Shown here piece by piece: positions 46,946 through 54,790 of a DNA stretch of 64,000 bases; the stretch's first letter is position 1, and each line of letters begins with the position of its first letter. The translations under genes and the position numbers were made by a program. The DNA is from Candidatus Gastranaerophilales bacterium (GTDB lineage Bacteria; Cyanobacteriota; Vampirovibrionia; Gastranaerophilales; Gastranaerophilaceae): contig CANQNW010000002.1 in the NCBI GenBank assembly GCA_947625305.1, forward strand, positions 62,001 through 126,000. Direction: 5' to 3'. The notes beneath the pieces were generated by a model that was not told the origin of the DNA, did not search any database, and saw only the letters and a program-made list of their open reading frames with translations.

Positions 46946-47908
46946 TTATTTTTTGCTCGGAATTAAAAAATTTGCAAGCGGAAATTTCTTAGTAAATTTT
47001 ACAAATTTTCTCTTATTATTAATCTGGCAGATATAAATTCCCAAAAATACCAATATACAAGCCGCAAATTGTTTAATATTAATTGTTTCGCCCAAGAAAA
47101 ACCATCCGAATATAACAGCCGCCATAGGAAGTAAAAATAAAAACGGCGAAAATTTACTTGCAGGCAATGTACATATTGCATAGTTATAAAGCGCATATGT
47201 TACAACCGAAAGTATCCCTAAATATATGACAACAAAAATACTTGTATTTAAAACAACATGAAAACTCCCGCCCGAGAATGCATTTAACAGTACAAAAAAT
47301 ACTGCGCCGCCGACTACTGAAATCCCCGCAAGAAAAAAAGGAGGATATTTTTCCATTAAATACTTTGTTGTAATAACGCAAGTATCCGTCAAGATAATTG
47401 CAATCAGTTCCAAAAAATTACCCAACAGAGGATTTGGAGCCAGCTCTGATACATCAGATGAAATACTTAATAAAACTGAGCCTAAAATTGAAATAAATAA
47501 GCCTAAATATACTATTTTCATAAACTTTTCTTTTAGAATGATCCTTGCCGCAATAACTAAGATAACAGGCTCTAATGAACTTACAATGCCTGCCTGCCCT
47601 GAGGTTGTGTATTTAAGCGCATTTGTTTCAAAGATAAAATATAAACAAGGCTCGCAAAGCATCATTAAAAGTATTAGTTTTATATCCTTTTTTTCTATTC
47701 TTATATGCTTATATATTGTAAAAATAAAAGGCATAAATAATAAAGCAGATATTATTAATCTGAAAGACATTAATTGTGCGGATGTATAATATTGCAAACA
47801 AATTTTAGTTGCGGTTAGTGTTGTTCCGTACAACAGAACAGCTATAGTTATTGAAAAATATGCAAATAATTCATTTTGATTTTTATATTTGGACAAAAAA
47901 TCTTTCAT
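46946..47908 (-). CDS. EamA/DMT family transporter
   Basis: A 320-residue membrane protein with ten hydrophobic helices in two EamA repeats (about 16-150 and 165-300). The first repeat ends ILGSVLLSISS and the second FLGIYICQINN, the usual repeat ends. The C-terminus is basic. Members export amino acids, nucleosides or drugs; the substrate is unknown. It is a single-gene unit 48 bp upstream of the DUF2229 gene on the same strand. Confidence 0.85.
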   Translation of the reverse strand: MKDFLSKYKNQNELFAYFSITIAVLLYGTTLTATKICLQYYTSAQLMSFRLIISALLFMPFIFTIYKHIRIEKKDIKLILLMMLCEPCLYFIFETNALKYTTSGQAGIVSSLEPVILVIAARIILKEKFMKIVYLGLFISILGSVLLSISSDVSELAPNPLLGNFLELIAIILTDTCVITTKYLMEKYPPFFLAGISVVGGAVFFVLLNAFSGGSFHVVLNTSIFVVIYLGILSVVTYALYNYAICTLPASKFSPFLFLLPMAAVIFGWFFLGETINIKQFAACILVFLGIYICQINNKRKFVKFTKKFPLANFLIPSKK

Positions 47909-48041
47909 TTCATAAAAAGCCCCCTCAATTCCAAATCTGCAATAGTAAAATCATTGTATAAAATAAGTGAAAAATCAAACATTATAAGAATTTACTTAAC
48001 AAAAATATATTAAATAATTTTATGTTTTTTTAAGAAATGTT

Positions 48042-48069
48042 TTGAAATTTTTATATTTTGTAATATAAT
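48042..48069 (+). promoter_or_regulatory. Promoter of the RpaB-like regulator
   Basis: TTGAAA (48042-48047) and a perfect TATAAT (48064-48069) are 16 bases apart. The predicted start is near 48076, about 35 bases before the ATG. Confidence 0.65.
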
Positions 48070-48110
48070 GTAAACAAAGGTAATATTATTTTATTGAGGA
48101 TTTCTGAAAA

Positions 48111-48857
48111 ATGACAGACAGTAATGAAATACAAGAACAAGAGTCACATCAAAAAATCTTGGTAGCAGACGATGAAGCAAGTATCAGAAGAATACTTGAA
48201 GCACGTTTAAGCATGATTGGATACGAAATTATTACCGCAACAGACGGTGAAGAAGCTATTGCGGCTTTTAATAAACATAACCCCGATTTAATTGTACTTG
48301 ATGTTATGATGCCAAAAGTTGACGGCTACGGAGTAGTTAGAGAAATAAGAAGAACATCAGACGTCCCAATTATCATTCTGACTGCATTGGGTGATGTTTC
48401 CGAAAGAATTACAGGACTTGAACTCGGCGCAGATGACTATGTTATAAAGCCTTTCAGCCCGAAAGAACTTGAAGCCAGAGTTAAAGCTGTTTTAAGAAGA
48501 ACTAATACAAAAGAAGTCTCGGTTCCTACAAGTAAAATAGCTAAAAATGTTATTACTACAGGTAATATCAGAATTGATACAGCAAGAAGACAAGTATTCA
48601 GAAAAAATGAAAGAATCAGACTTACAGGTATGGAATTCAGTCTGCTTGAATTATTGGTTAATAACTCCGGTACGGCTTATTCAAGAAATGAAATTCTTCA
48701 ACATGTTTGGTCTTATCCGCCGGATCACAGAATTGATACAAGAGTTGTTGATGTTCATATATCAAGACTTCGTTCAAAACTTGAAACAGACCCCGCTAAC
48801 CCTGAATTAATTCTTACAGCTCGCGGTATAGGTTATATGTTCCAAAGAATTTCTTAA
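48111..48857 (+). CDS. rpaB: OmpR-type response regulator, RpaB (Ycf27) ortholog
   Basis: A 248-residue two-domain regulator. The receiver has the acidic pair at ADDEAS, phosphorylated Asp64 in LIVLDVMMPK and the lysine in DYVIKPFSP; the winged-helix domain (about 145-245) ends LILTARGIGYMFQ. The runs SIRRILEARLSMIGYE, ITGLELGADDYV and RVVDVHISRLRSKLE match cyanobacterial RpaB, which controls redox- and light-stress genes. In a non-photosynthetic cell its targets must differ. No kinase is adjacent. A strong promoter and a terminator flank it. Confidence 0.88.
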   Translation: MTDSNEIQEQESHQKILVADDEASIRRILEARLSMIGYEIITATDGEEAIAAFNKHNPDLIVLDVMMPKVDGYGVVREIRRTSDVPIIILTALGDVSERITGLELGADDYVIKPFSPKELEARVKAVLRRTNTKEVSVPTSKIAKNVITTGNIRIDTARRQVFRKNERIRLTGMEFSLLELLVNNSGTAYSRNEILQHVWSYPPDHRIDTRVVDVHISRLRSKLETDPANPELILTARGIGYMFQRIS

Positions 48858-48880
48858 TTGAACGGATAAAATAAGCTTAA

Positions 48881-48908
48881 AAAACTACCATAAACGGGTA
48901 GTTTTTTT
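48881..48908. terminator. Two-way terminator after rpaB
   Basis: AAAACTACC and GGTAGTTTT form a 9-bp stem around ATAAACG with T runs on both strands. Confidence 0.85.
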
Positions 48909-48925
48909 ATTTGTTTTTAAAGCTT

Positions 48926-49588
48926 TTATAATGTGAGGTATTTTTCGTAATTTTCTTCTAAATCCTTTTGCAGACGGTTCATTTCATCTTCAACTTTTTG
49001 ACACCAAAGCTGAATTTCTTCTTTAGTTAATTCATTCGGAATAAAAATCGGGTCGCCATAGAGGGCAACGGTATTACAAGGTCCAAAAGGAGCAATAAAT
49101 TTATCCCACGTATTTAATTCAAAAAAAGTTTTATCCTTAGAATGCCATGCTACAGGGATTATAGGTACACCCGTTATTTTTGCTATATTGACAATTCCGT
49201 CTTTAACTTTACCTTTAGGGCCTCTCGGGCCATCTACCATAATTCCTATAGAATTTCCTTCATTTAGCTTTTCAATCATTTCCATTGATGCAGCAAAACC
49301 TCTTCTTTTTGTAGAGCCTCTTACACTCATTATATTAAGGCATTTTGCCGCATTTGCTATTATTTCACCGTCATTTGAAGCGCTTATCAACGCATAAAAT
49401 GAAGATTTATCTTCAACCCCGTATGTTAAACACTGATGGCAGTGCCACATTGAAAATATAAACTGCCTTTTCGGATAATTAACATTTTTTATTTTCAATA
49501 AGTGCTGTTCCGTAAGAAAATACCATTTTAATAATTTAGTTAAAATTTTTAATTGTATTTTTTCTTTTAAACTTCTTTTAAGTGCCAC
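48926..49588 (-). CDS. Lysophospholipid acyltransferase family protein (DUF374)
   Basis: A 220-residue protein of the DUF374 branch of LPLAT acyltransferases. MWHCHQCLTYG is the His-containing motif I, SVRGSTKRRGFAA motif II, and GIMVDGPRGPKGKVKDGI motif III. It likely acylates a glycerol- or lipid A-type intermediate at the inner membrane. The start is GTG 49588 after the site GGGAGAG. It is preceded by a strong terminator for rplA. Confidence 0.85.
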   Translation of the reverse strand: MALKRSLKEKIQLKILTKLLKWYFLTEQHLLKIKNVNYPKRQFIFSMWHCHQCLTYGVEDKSSFYALISASNDGEIIANAAKCLNIMSVRGSTKRRGFAASMEMIEKLNEGNSIGIMVDGPRGPKGKVKDGIVNIAKITGVPIIPVAWHSKDKTFFELNTWDKFIAPFGPCNTVALYGDPIFIPNELTKEEIQLWCQKVEDEMNRLQKDLEENYEKYLTL

Positions 49589-49600
49589 ACAACTCTCCCT

Positions 49601-49638
49601 AAAAAAATAGAGTATATCAAAATTTGATATACTCTATT
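49601..49638 (-). terminator. Terminator after rplA
   Basis: On the minus strand AATAGAGTATATCAAA and TTTGATATACTCTATT are perfect 16-bp arms followed by TTTTT. It closes the rplK-rplA transcript. Confidence 0.9.
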
Positions 49639-49655
49639 ATACCTTAAATTTAGAA

Positions 49656-50381
49656 TTATTGCATATTTTCTTTTACTTCTGCAGCAACATTCTTAGAATC
49701 AAGCTTAATACCCGGCCCCATTGTTGTTGTTAAGTAAACAGATTTTAAATATACACCTTTAGAAGATGAAGGTTTTGCTCTTAAAACTGCATCAGCTAAT
49801 GTAATGTAGTTTTTCATTAAATCGTCATAAGAGAATTGAATTTTACCGATTGGTACATGAATCATACCTTGTTTATCGGCTCTGAATTCAACTTTACCTG
49901 CTTTAGCATCTTTAACTGCTTTAGCAACTTCTAAAGTAACGGTGCCTGTTTTAGGGTTAGGCATTAAACCTTTTGGTCCTAAAACTCTACCTAATTTACC
50001 GAGCATACCCATACAATCAGGTGTAGCAATTAAGGTATCAAATTCAAACCAGCCGTTAGCTATTTTATCAATAACTTCTTCAGCACCGGCTTCATCTGCA
50101 CCTGCTTCTTTTGCTTCAGTTGCTTTTACACCTTTTGCGATAACACATACTCTTACTGTTTTACCAAGACCTGCAGGAAGTACAGTGGTTGAACGAATCT
50201 GCTGGTCTGCGTGTTTAACATCAATACCTAAAGACATATGGCATTCAACTGTTTCGTTAAATTTGCATGTTTCTTTAGATACTTCCTGTAATTTTTTTAT
50301 TGCTTCTGAAGCACTGCAAGGCTGAGTAAACCCTTCCATCATTTCAGATATTTTCTTTTGTTTTTTTGTTAATTTTGACAT
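49656..50381 (-). CDS. rplA: 50S ribosomal protein L1
   Basis: A 241-residue L1 protein: [19 protein letters not shown] and [15 protein letters not shown] in domain [19 protein letters not shown] as the rRNA-binding motif, and [15 protein letters not shown] near the end. L1 forms the tRNA-exit stalk of the 50S subunit and in E. coli represses its own operon by binding mRNA. A hairpin element precedes its ribosome site, matching one before rplK. Confidence 0.97.
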   Translation of the reverse strand: MSKLTKKQKKISEMMEGFTQPCSASEAIKKLQEVSKETCKFNETVECHMSLGIDVKHADQQIRSTTVLPAGLGKTVRVCVIAKGVKATEAKEAGADEAGAEEVIDKIANGWFEFDTLIATPDCMGMLGKLGRVLGPKGLMPNPKTGTVTLEVAKAVKDAKAGKVEFRADKQGMIHVPIGKIQFSYDDLMKNYITLADAVLRAKPSSSKGVYLKSVYLTTTMGPGIKLDSKNVAAEVKENMQ

Positions 50382-50394
50382 TTTTTCTCCTTTT

Positions 50395-50421
50395 GTGGTC
50401 TTAACGCAAATTTGCTTCCAC
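50395..50421 (-). promoter_or_regulatory. Leader element before rplA
   Basis: On the minus strand: GTGG, AA, an inner hairpin GCAAATTTGC, a seven-base right-hand bulge GTTAAGA, then CCAC, ending four bases before AAGGAG. The plan is the same as the element before rplK (50874-50904). Confidence 0.45.
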
Positions 50422-50431
50422 TATTTAGTAA

Positions 50432-50857
50432 TTAATCAGCTACTGTAACACCCATTGCTCTGCAAGAACCTTTAATCATTTCAACAGCAGCATCAAGTGT
50501 TGTTGCATTAAGGTCTTCCATTTTTGTTTTAGCAATTTCTTCAAGTTGAGCTCTTGTAATTTGCCCTACTTTTGTCTTATTAGGTGCTGCACTTCCTTTT
50601 GCTAGGTTGATTGCTTTTTTAATTAACACTGCTGCCGGAGGTGATTTTGTTATGAATGAGAATGATCTGTCTTCATATACATCAATTACAACAGGAATAA
50701 TGTATCCTGCTTGTGATTCTGTTTTAGCATTAAATTGCTTACAGAATTCCATAATGTTTACACCATGCTGACCTAATGCAGGTCCGACCGGCGGTGATGG
50801 GTTTGCTTTACCCGCTTGAATTTGTAGTTTAATTTTTCCTACAACTTTCTTTGCCAT
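50432..50857 (-). CDS. rplK: 50S ribosomal protein L11
   Basis: A 141-residue L11: [20 protein letters not shown] with the conserved proline-rich loop, [13 protein letters not shown], and the C-terminal rRNA-binding helix region with [11 protein letters not shown]. It binds the GTPase-associated centre of 23S rRNA. It lies between nusG and rplA, the normal order. A structured element lies in the 49-bp gap upstream. Confidence 0.97.
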   Translation of the reverse strand: MAKKVVGKIKLQIQAGKANPSPPVGPALGQHGVNIMEFCKQFNAKTESQAGYIIPVVIDVYEDRSFSFITKSPPAAVLIKKAINLAKGSAAPNKTKVGQITRAQLEEIAKTKMEDLNATTLDAAVEMIKGSCRAMGVTVAD

Positions 50858-50873
50858 TTTGTTTTCTCCTTTC

Positions 50874-50904
50874 GTGGTAATGGCGGAATTTTACTTCCTT
50901 CCAC
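50874..50904 (-). promoter_or_regulatory. Leader element before rplK
   Basis: On the minus strand: GTGG, AA, an inner hairpin GGAA-GTAAAA-TTCC, a seven-base bulge GCCATTA, then CCAC, ending four bases before AAGGAG. It begins directly after the nusG stop. Confidence 0.45.
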
Positions 50905-50906
50905 AA

Positions 50907-51602
50907 TCATATTTTCTGAATTTGTTTATATTCAAGTTCGACAGGTGTTTCACGGCCAAATATTGATACCATTGCTCTTAATTTAGACTTATCAGGATAA
51001 ACTTCCGTAATATCACCGATAAATTCTGAGAACGGCCCTGAAATAATTCTGACCTTATCGCCTGCTTTAACATCAAGTTCAACTTTTGTAACCTGATTTT
51101 GTGTTTTATGGATAATCTTCTTGATTTCGCTGTCTTTTGCAGGAATAGGTCTTTTAGCCGAACCCACAAATTTTGTTACACCTGCAGTATGTCTTACAAC
51201 ATACCAGGAATCATCATCCATTATCATTTCTACAAGAACGTAGCCCGGGAAGATTTTTTCTTCTCTGTCTGTCTTTTTTCCGTCCTTCATTTTTGTAACT
51301 GTTTTTTGCGGAACTTCAATTCTGAAGATTTTATCAGCCATGTTCATATATTCAATACGTTTTTCAAGGTTGACTTTTACCTTGTTTTCGTGTCCTGAAT
51401 AAGTATGAACAATGTACCATCTTTTCTTTGGCTGTTTTGCTTCTTTTACTGTATCAGCTGCTTCTGTTTCAACAGATGTTTCAACTTCCGCTTTAGTCTT
51501 TTCTTTAGTTTTTTTTGTCGGTTTTTCTTTAGCAACAATACCTTCCTGCCCAAGTTCCATATCTGCTAAATGTTCAACTATTTCTTGATTTTCATTTGTC
51601 AT
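50907..51602 (-). CDS. nusG: Transcription antitermination factor NusG
   Basis: A 231-residue protein. An acidic/lysine-rich N-terminal extension of about 58 residues precedes the NGN domain (RWYIVHTYSGHENKVK to about 170) and a C-terminal KOW domain (VKAGDKVRIISGPF, about 178-231). It binds RNA polymerase and links transcription to translation or Rho. The long N-terminal tail exceeds the E. coli protein. Ordered rpmG, tRNA-Trp, secE, nusG as in many bacteria. Confidence 0.95.
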   Translation of the reverse strand: MTNENQEIVEHLADMELGQEGIVAKEKPTKKTKEKTKAEVETSVETEAADTVKEAKQPKKRWYIVHTYSGHENKVKVNLEKRIEYMNMADKIFRIEVPQKTVTKMKDGKKTDREEKIFPGYVLVEMIMDDDSWYVVRHTAGVTKFVGSAKRPIPAKDSEIKKIIHKTQNQVTKVELDVKAGDKVRIISGPFSEFIGDITEVYPDKSKLRAMVSIFGRETPVELEYKQIQKI

Positions 51603-51635
51603 TATTCAAATATTCCTATCTTTACAATTCACTCA

Positions 51636-51824
51636 TTATGCTTTAAGGTTTAAAAGATTTATTATTCCTTTGAAAAGGACATCCAAACCGTATGTATATA
51701 TTGTAAAAGCAATAACTATTACAAGAACAACAATAGTTTGAGCAATTACCTGTTTTCTTTCAGGCCAGGTTATTTTGCCCCATTCAAGTTTTACACCTTT
51801 AAAATATTGTATGACTTTTTCCAT
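51636..51824 (-). CDS. secE: Preprotein translocase subunit SecE
   Basis: A 62-residue SecE with the amphipathic helix (KVIQYFKGVKLEWGKITWPE) and one C-terminal transmembrane helix. It is part of the SecYEG channel. The start at 51824 is preferred, after AAAGGA; an in-frame ATG at 51872 would place the first 16 codons inside tRNA-Trp. Confidence 0.93.
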   Translation of the reverse strand: MEKVIQYFKGVKLEWGKITWPERKQVIAQTIVVLVIVIAFTIYTYGLDVLFKGIINLLNLKA

Positions 51825-51842
51825 TGTTTCCTTTTTATAATC

Positions 51843-51915
51843 CGCGCCCTGAAGGACTCGAACCCTCGACATCCGGTTTTGGAGACCGACGTTCTACCAA
51901 CTGAACTAAGGACGC
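51843..51915 (-). tRNA. tRNA-Trp(CCA)
   Basis: A 73-nt cloverleaf on the minus strand. Acceptor GCGTCCT pairs with AGGGCGC (one G-U), the anticodon loop CTCCAAA gives CCA, and the T loop is TTCGAGT. Discriminator G. CCA is not encoded. It sits between rpmG and secE, a common location. Confidence 0.95.
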
Positions 51916-51928
51916 TTTTTATATTTCC

Positions 51929-52096
51929 TTATTTCGTTTCTTTATGTAATACGTGTTTTTGGCAGAACGGACAATATTTATTTAATTCCATTCTTTCTTT
52001 TGAGTTCTTCTTGTTTTTTACTGTTGTGTAGTTTCTTCTTTTGCATTCTTCACAAGCGAGAACTACCATTCTGTCGTTTTTTCCTTTGATTCCCAT
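51929..52096 (-). CDS. rpmG: 50S ribosomal protein L33
   Basis: A 55-residue L33. Two CxxC pairs (LACEECKRR and YCPFCQKH) form the zinc ribbon of the zinc-binding C+ type. The C-terminal HKETK ending is typical. It is the first gene of the rpmG-tRNA-secE-nusG block. The ribosome site AAGGAAG precedes the ATG, and an AT-rich inverted repeat lies about 46 bp upstream. Confidence 0.95.
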   Translation of the reverse strand: MGIKGKNDRMVVLACEECKRRNYTTVKNKKNSKERMELNKYCPFCQKHVLHKETK

Positions 52097-52141
52097 TGTG
52101 CTTTCTTCCTTATTAAATTATTTCTCTTTACAATAGAAAAT

Positions 52142-52174
52142 TATAGAATATAGCTTTTTTCCATATATTCTATA
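52142..52174 (-). promoter_or_regulatory. Inverted repeat upstream of rpmG
   Basis: TATAGAATAT (52142-52151) and ATATTCTATA (52165-52174) are perfect 10-bp arms around a 13-base spacer. On the minus strand a TATAAT box starts within the proximal arm, so a bound protein would cover the promoter; alternatively it is a leader hairpin. Confidence 0.4.
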
Positions 52175-52322
52175 GCTTTTGTGTTAAATCACTGTTAATA
52201 TCATATCTTAAACATATTTTTTTTCAATCATAAATTTACAAATCGCAAAAATATTATTAAATCCCTTATGTAAAGAAGGTTAAAAAAATTATAATAAGTA
52301 TTTTTTATCAATTGAATTAATT

Positions 52323-52352
52323 CTCAAAAAATGTGAGGTATTAATTCCCCAC
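52323..52352 (-). terminator. Terminator after the HI0933-like gene
   Basis: On the minus strand GTGGGG and CCTCAC pair with one mismatch around an eight-base loop, followed by ATTTTTT. It begins five bases after the stop codon. Confidence 0.6.
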
Positions 52353-52356
52353 CTTT

Positions 52357-53550
52357 TCAGTTTATATTTTTTGAACACAAATATGCGCCTGACCAGCAGT
52401 TTTGCAGGTTAAATCCGCCTGTATATCCGTCAATATTAAGCATTTCGCCTATAATATACAGCCCCTTATGAAGTTTGGATTCCATTGTTTTCGGGTTGAT
52501 TTCATTTAAGTCAACTCCGCCTGCCGTTACAATCTCAGAATCTTTTATTCTGCCCTCTGCATGGAGTTTTAGCTCTAAGAGTGAATTTATAAGTATTTCT
52601 TTCTCCTGCTTTTTTATTTGCGCAGTTTGTTTTGTGCCGTCAATATTATTATTTATTAAAATGGCAATTATAAAGCTTTCCGGGGCAAATTTTGAAAATA
52701 CATTTTTAATTGATTTTTTGGGATTATTTTTTATTTCATCTTCGATTTCTTCTTTTGTATAAGATGTTATTTTTATAGATATTTCAAAAGGCGGTTCTAA
52801 ATATGCGGTTTGTGATGATATTTTAAAAATACAAGGCCCCGTTATAAACTTATGTGCAAAAAGTATATCACCATTGCATTCATATTTATTGATTTTCGCC
52901 TCGGCATTTTTAATCGCAAGTCCTGCGAGTTTATACAAATATTTTTCTCTTATATCAAGCGCACAAAGGGAAGGTTTCGGCTCTATAATAGTATGTCCCA
53001 AGTTTTTAGCAAGTTTAAAGCTTTCGGTATTCCCGCCTGATGAAAGTATAACCGTATCAAAGTTATAATGATTATATTCAGTTTTTATAACGTATTGCGT
53101 TCCCTCTTTTTCGAGTTTTAATACTTTTTCTTTTTTAAATTGAAAATTATAGCAAATTAAATGATTTCTTAAGATTTCAACAGTTTTTTTTGAACTGTCC
53201 GATACAGGGAAAACTCTGTTATCACTTTGAACATATGTTTTAATGCCCAAATCTTCAAAGAGTTTTCTTGTATCTTTTTGCGAAAACCTTGAAAAAACAG
53301 AAAGAAGGAATTTTTCGCCTCTGGGGTAATTTTTAACAAACTCTCTTACATCAGGTTCAGAGTTTGTAATATTGCACCTTCCGCCTCCTGTCGGGAGCAA
53401 TGTGGAAAACGGCTCTTTTACATCAAAAGCCGTTACTTTATTATAGGAATTTTTAACCAGCAATACGGATGCTAACCCGCCTGCTGCTCCGCACCCAATA
53501 ACCGCAATCTTTTTAGATATCGACTCTTGTTCCATATAAGAAAACGTCAT
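52357..53550 (-). CDS. NAD(P)/FAD-dependent oxidoreductase, HI0933/YhiN family
   Basis: A 397-residue flavoprotein. FAD-binding GCGAAGG lies at 19-25 after a short lead, followed by the family motif LLPTGGGRCNITN (about 51-63), VILSSGGNTES and a C-terminal NIDGYTGGFNLQNCW. These proteins bind FAD; their substrate is not established. The ATG at 53550 overlaps the end of folK by 38 bp; ATG 53535 is an alternative start, still inside folK. Confidence 0.88.
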   Translation of the reverse strand: MTFSYMEQESISKKIAVIGCGAAGGLASVLLVKNSYNKVTAFDVKEPFSTLLPTGGGRCNITNSEPDVREFVKNYPRGEKFLLSVFSRFSQKDTRKLFEDLGIKTYVQSDNRVFPVSDSSKKTVEILRNHLICYNFQFKKEKVLKLEKEGTQYVIKTEYNHYNFDTVILSSGGNTESFKLAKNLGHTIIEPKPSLCALDIREKYLYKLAGLAIKNAEAKINKYECNGDILFAHKFITGPCIFKISSQTAYLEPPFEISIKITSYTKEEIEDEIKNNPKKSIKNVFSKFAPESFIIAILINNNIDGTKQTAQIKKQEKEILINSLLELKLHAEGRIKDSEIVTAGGVDLNEINPKTMESKLHKGLYIIGEMLNIDGYTGGFNLQNCWSGAYLCSKNIN

Positions 53551-54019
53551 CTAATGTTTCTAAGCTTTCATGGAGCTGTAAGAGCGACTTTTTATATTTT
53601 GGATGCTCATAATCAGGAATTAATTCCAACAAAGGAACTATTGCAAAAGCTCTTTCATGCAAATGAGGATGAGGAATTTTTAAATCAGGCTCATCTACCG
53701 TTAAATCACCATAGAAAAGGATATCTATATCTATTTTTCTTGCTTCATATACTTTTGAAGAACTTTTTTCTCTACCCATTTGAATTTCTGTATTTTTACA
53801 TAAATCAAGCAATTCTCGGGGTGAAAGCTTTGTTTTAACTTCTATTACACCGTTTACGAACCAGTCTAAATTTTTATTCCCCCACGGTTCTGTTTCATAT
53901 AAAGCCGAAGTCCTTACAACAGTAACCATCCCGCTTTCAGTCAGCATTTTTACAGCCTGCTGTATATAACCGACTTTATCACCTACATTTGAACCTAAAC
54001 ACAAATATGCTACTGCCAT
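53513..54019 (-). CDS. folK: HPPK, folate biosynthesis pyrophosphokinase
   Basis: Transfers pyrophosphate from ATP to 6-hydroxymethyl-7,8-dihydropterin. 168 residues. AYLCLGSNVGDK at the start, ALYETEPWG, the ARKIDIDILFYGD metal-binding aspartates and PHPHLHERAFAIVPL are all present. Its 3' end is shared with the start of the flavoprotein gene. No folP or folB is in the window. Confidence 0.95.
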   Translation of the reverse strand: MAVAYLCLGSNVGDKVGYIQQAVKMLTESGMVTVVRTSALYETEPWGNKNLDWFVNGVIEVKTKLSPRELLDLCKNTEIQMGREKSSSKVYEARKIDIDILFYGDLTVDEPDLKIPHPHLHERAFAIVPLLELIPDYEHPKYKKSLLQLHESLETLDDVFLYGTRVDI

Positions 54020-54147
54020 TAGAACTCCTTAACAATATTCTATTATTATTTTTTTTAAATTACAAGAATATTAATTGTTAATTTATAAATTGTAATAATA
54101 ATTAAAAGTTGAAACAATACACTTAATATTTGTGATAAACTTTAATT

Positions 54148-54789
54148 ATGTTTACAGGATTAATTGAAGAACAAGGCACAATTACGGATATCCGTAAGAG
54201 CCCTGAAGGAATGGAATTTACGGTTAAATGTTCTAAAATACTTGACGGCACGGTAAAGGGGGCAAGTATATGTATAAATGGTGCCTGTCAAACGGTTACG
54301 GAATTAGGAAAAGACTATATAAAAGTACAAGCTTCAAACGAAACTCTTTCCGTAACAAACTACAACGATATGAAAAAGGGCGATATCGTAAACCTTGAAA
54401 GAGCATTAACTTTAAATAAAAGGATAGACGGGCATATTGTATCAGGGCATATTGACTGCATTGCAGAATTTAACGGTTCAAAAGATGACGGATTTTCAAA
54501 GACTTTTTATTTTAAACTCCCCGATAACTTTGCAAAATATGTTATATATAAAGGCTCAATAGCCGTAAACGGAGTAAGTTTAACCGTTGCTTTAGTTGAA
54601 AATAATATTTTTTCCGTAGAATTAATACCCTCTACATTAAAAGAAGTTAACCTCTCTAACCTAAGAAAAGGCGATAAAGTTAACATTGAAACGGATTTAT
54701 TTGCTAAATACGTTGAAAAAATTTTTAATTCAAATGATAATAACAGTAAAATAAACTACAATTTTTTAGCAGAGAACGGGTTTGTGTAA
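54148..54789 (+). CDS. ribE: Riboflavin synthase alpha subunit
   Basis: Dismutates two 6,7-dimethyl-8-ribityllumazine molecules into riboflavin. 213 residues with two beta-barrel repeats: MFTGLIEEQG at the start, INGACQTVTEL, GHIVSGHIDC in the first and NGVSLTVALV, STLKEVNL in the second. ribBA follows after one base. No FMN riboswitch (RFN) is recognisable in the 128-bp upstream gap. The start at 54148 has only a weak ribosome site. Confidence 0.94.
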   Translation: MFTGLIEEQGTITDIRKSPEGMEFTVKCSKILDGTVKGASICINGACQTVTELGKDYIKVQASNETLSVTNYNDMKKGDIVNLERALTLNKRIDGHIVSGHIDCIAEFNGSKDDGFSKTFYFKLPDNFAKYVIYKGSIAVNGVSLTVALVENNIFSVELIPSTLKEVNLSNLRKGDKVNIETDLFAKYVEKIFNSNDNNSKINYNFLAENGFV

Positions 54790-54790
54790 T

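Noticed and set aside
51825-51872. Longer SecE start
   Set aside because: The extra codons lie inside tRNA-Trp, and a good ribosome site precedes the internal ATG at 51824.
54020-54147. FMN riboswitch before ribE
   Set aside because: None of the conserved RFN blocks (for example AGGATC-type or GGGAA-type core) can be found in the 128-bp gap.
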